A DNA stretch of 64,000 bases from Pegea sp. RAD2-039 (lineage: Eukaryota; Chordata; Thaliacea; Salpida; Salpidae): assembly GCA_034620365.1 (NCBI GenBank), contig JAQGEQ010000071.1, positions 1,302,001 to 1,366,000 on the forward strand. Direction: 5' to 3'. The notes under the pieces are model-generated. The model worked only from the letters and a program-made list of their open reading frames with translations. It had not been told where the DNA came from and ran no database searches. Positions 63,950-64,000 of this stretch are shown one piece after another. The position numbers were made by a program, and so were the translations under genes. Position 1 is the stretch's first letter, and each line of letters starts with the position of its first letter.

Positions 63950-64000
63950 TAAAAATATTTCGATTTATAACAGCTGGTTTTGTAAGTAGAACAACTTTCA

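Overview
This is eukaryotic and almost certainly animal nuclear DNA. It is very AT-rich, and the recognisable genes are split by canonical GT-AG introns of about 48 to 1150 bases. They encode metazoan extracellular modules (IGFBP, VWC, TSP1, cystine-knot CT, and a GFR-alpha/GAS1-like cysteine domain). No operons, bacterial promoters, rRNA, tRNA or CRISPR were seen. The mix suggests an AT-rich invertebrate bilaterian; the sequence alone does not fix the phylum. I assembled the spliced genes by eye, joining exons only where donor, acceptor and reading phase all agreed. Total lengths are therefore predictions.

Layout. 0.3-2.6 kb: a frame-shifted, decayed coding region (minus) carrying a degenerate tandem repeat. 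3.9-7.8 kb (minus): an 8-exon gene for a secreted/type I membrane protein with an eight-cysteine ectodomain, an RRKR furin-like site and a short acidic tail. 12.8-15.1 kb (minus): a 7-exon gene for a GFR-alpha/GAS1-like domain protein with a tail-less hydrophobic C-terminus, as expected of a GPI anchor. These two share orientation, size, architecture and several intron phases, and may be diverged tandem paralogues. 18.7-20.7 kb: a head-to-head pair, an orphan acylated-type protein (MGSC start, Ser-Asp repeat, CDC end) and a five-exon EF-hand protein with very small introns.

32.3-36.1 kb (minus): a complete six-exon CCN-family (CYR61/CTGF/NOV-like) matricellular gene with all four classic modules and a long acidic hinge, the most secure call here. 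36.1-55.4 kb is a long gene-poor stretch; inside it, at about 43.2-44.0 kb, lies a less AT-rich island dense in bZIP-type sites (two TGACGTCA, plus TGACGCAAT, TGACGTAG, TTACGTCAA and a 14-base palindrome around TTACGTAA), a candidate enhancer. 55.4-59.0 kb (minus): a decayed CR1/Jockey-type non-LTR retrotransposon with ORF1, AP-endonuclease and reverse transcriptase remnants, a 3' hairpin and an AAATA-type tail. 61.2-63.9 kb (plus): a seven-exon gene for a disordered protein with one clear and two variant PAM2-like motifs, suggesting a poly(A)-binding-protein (MLLE) partner.

The secure genes point mostly to cell-surface and matrix signalling (GFR-like receptor, its possible relative, CCN protein). 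The others are a ciliary/calcium-type EF-hand protein and a candidate mRNA-regulation protein. Nothing suggests they form one pathway.
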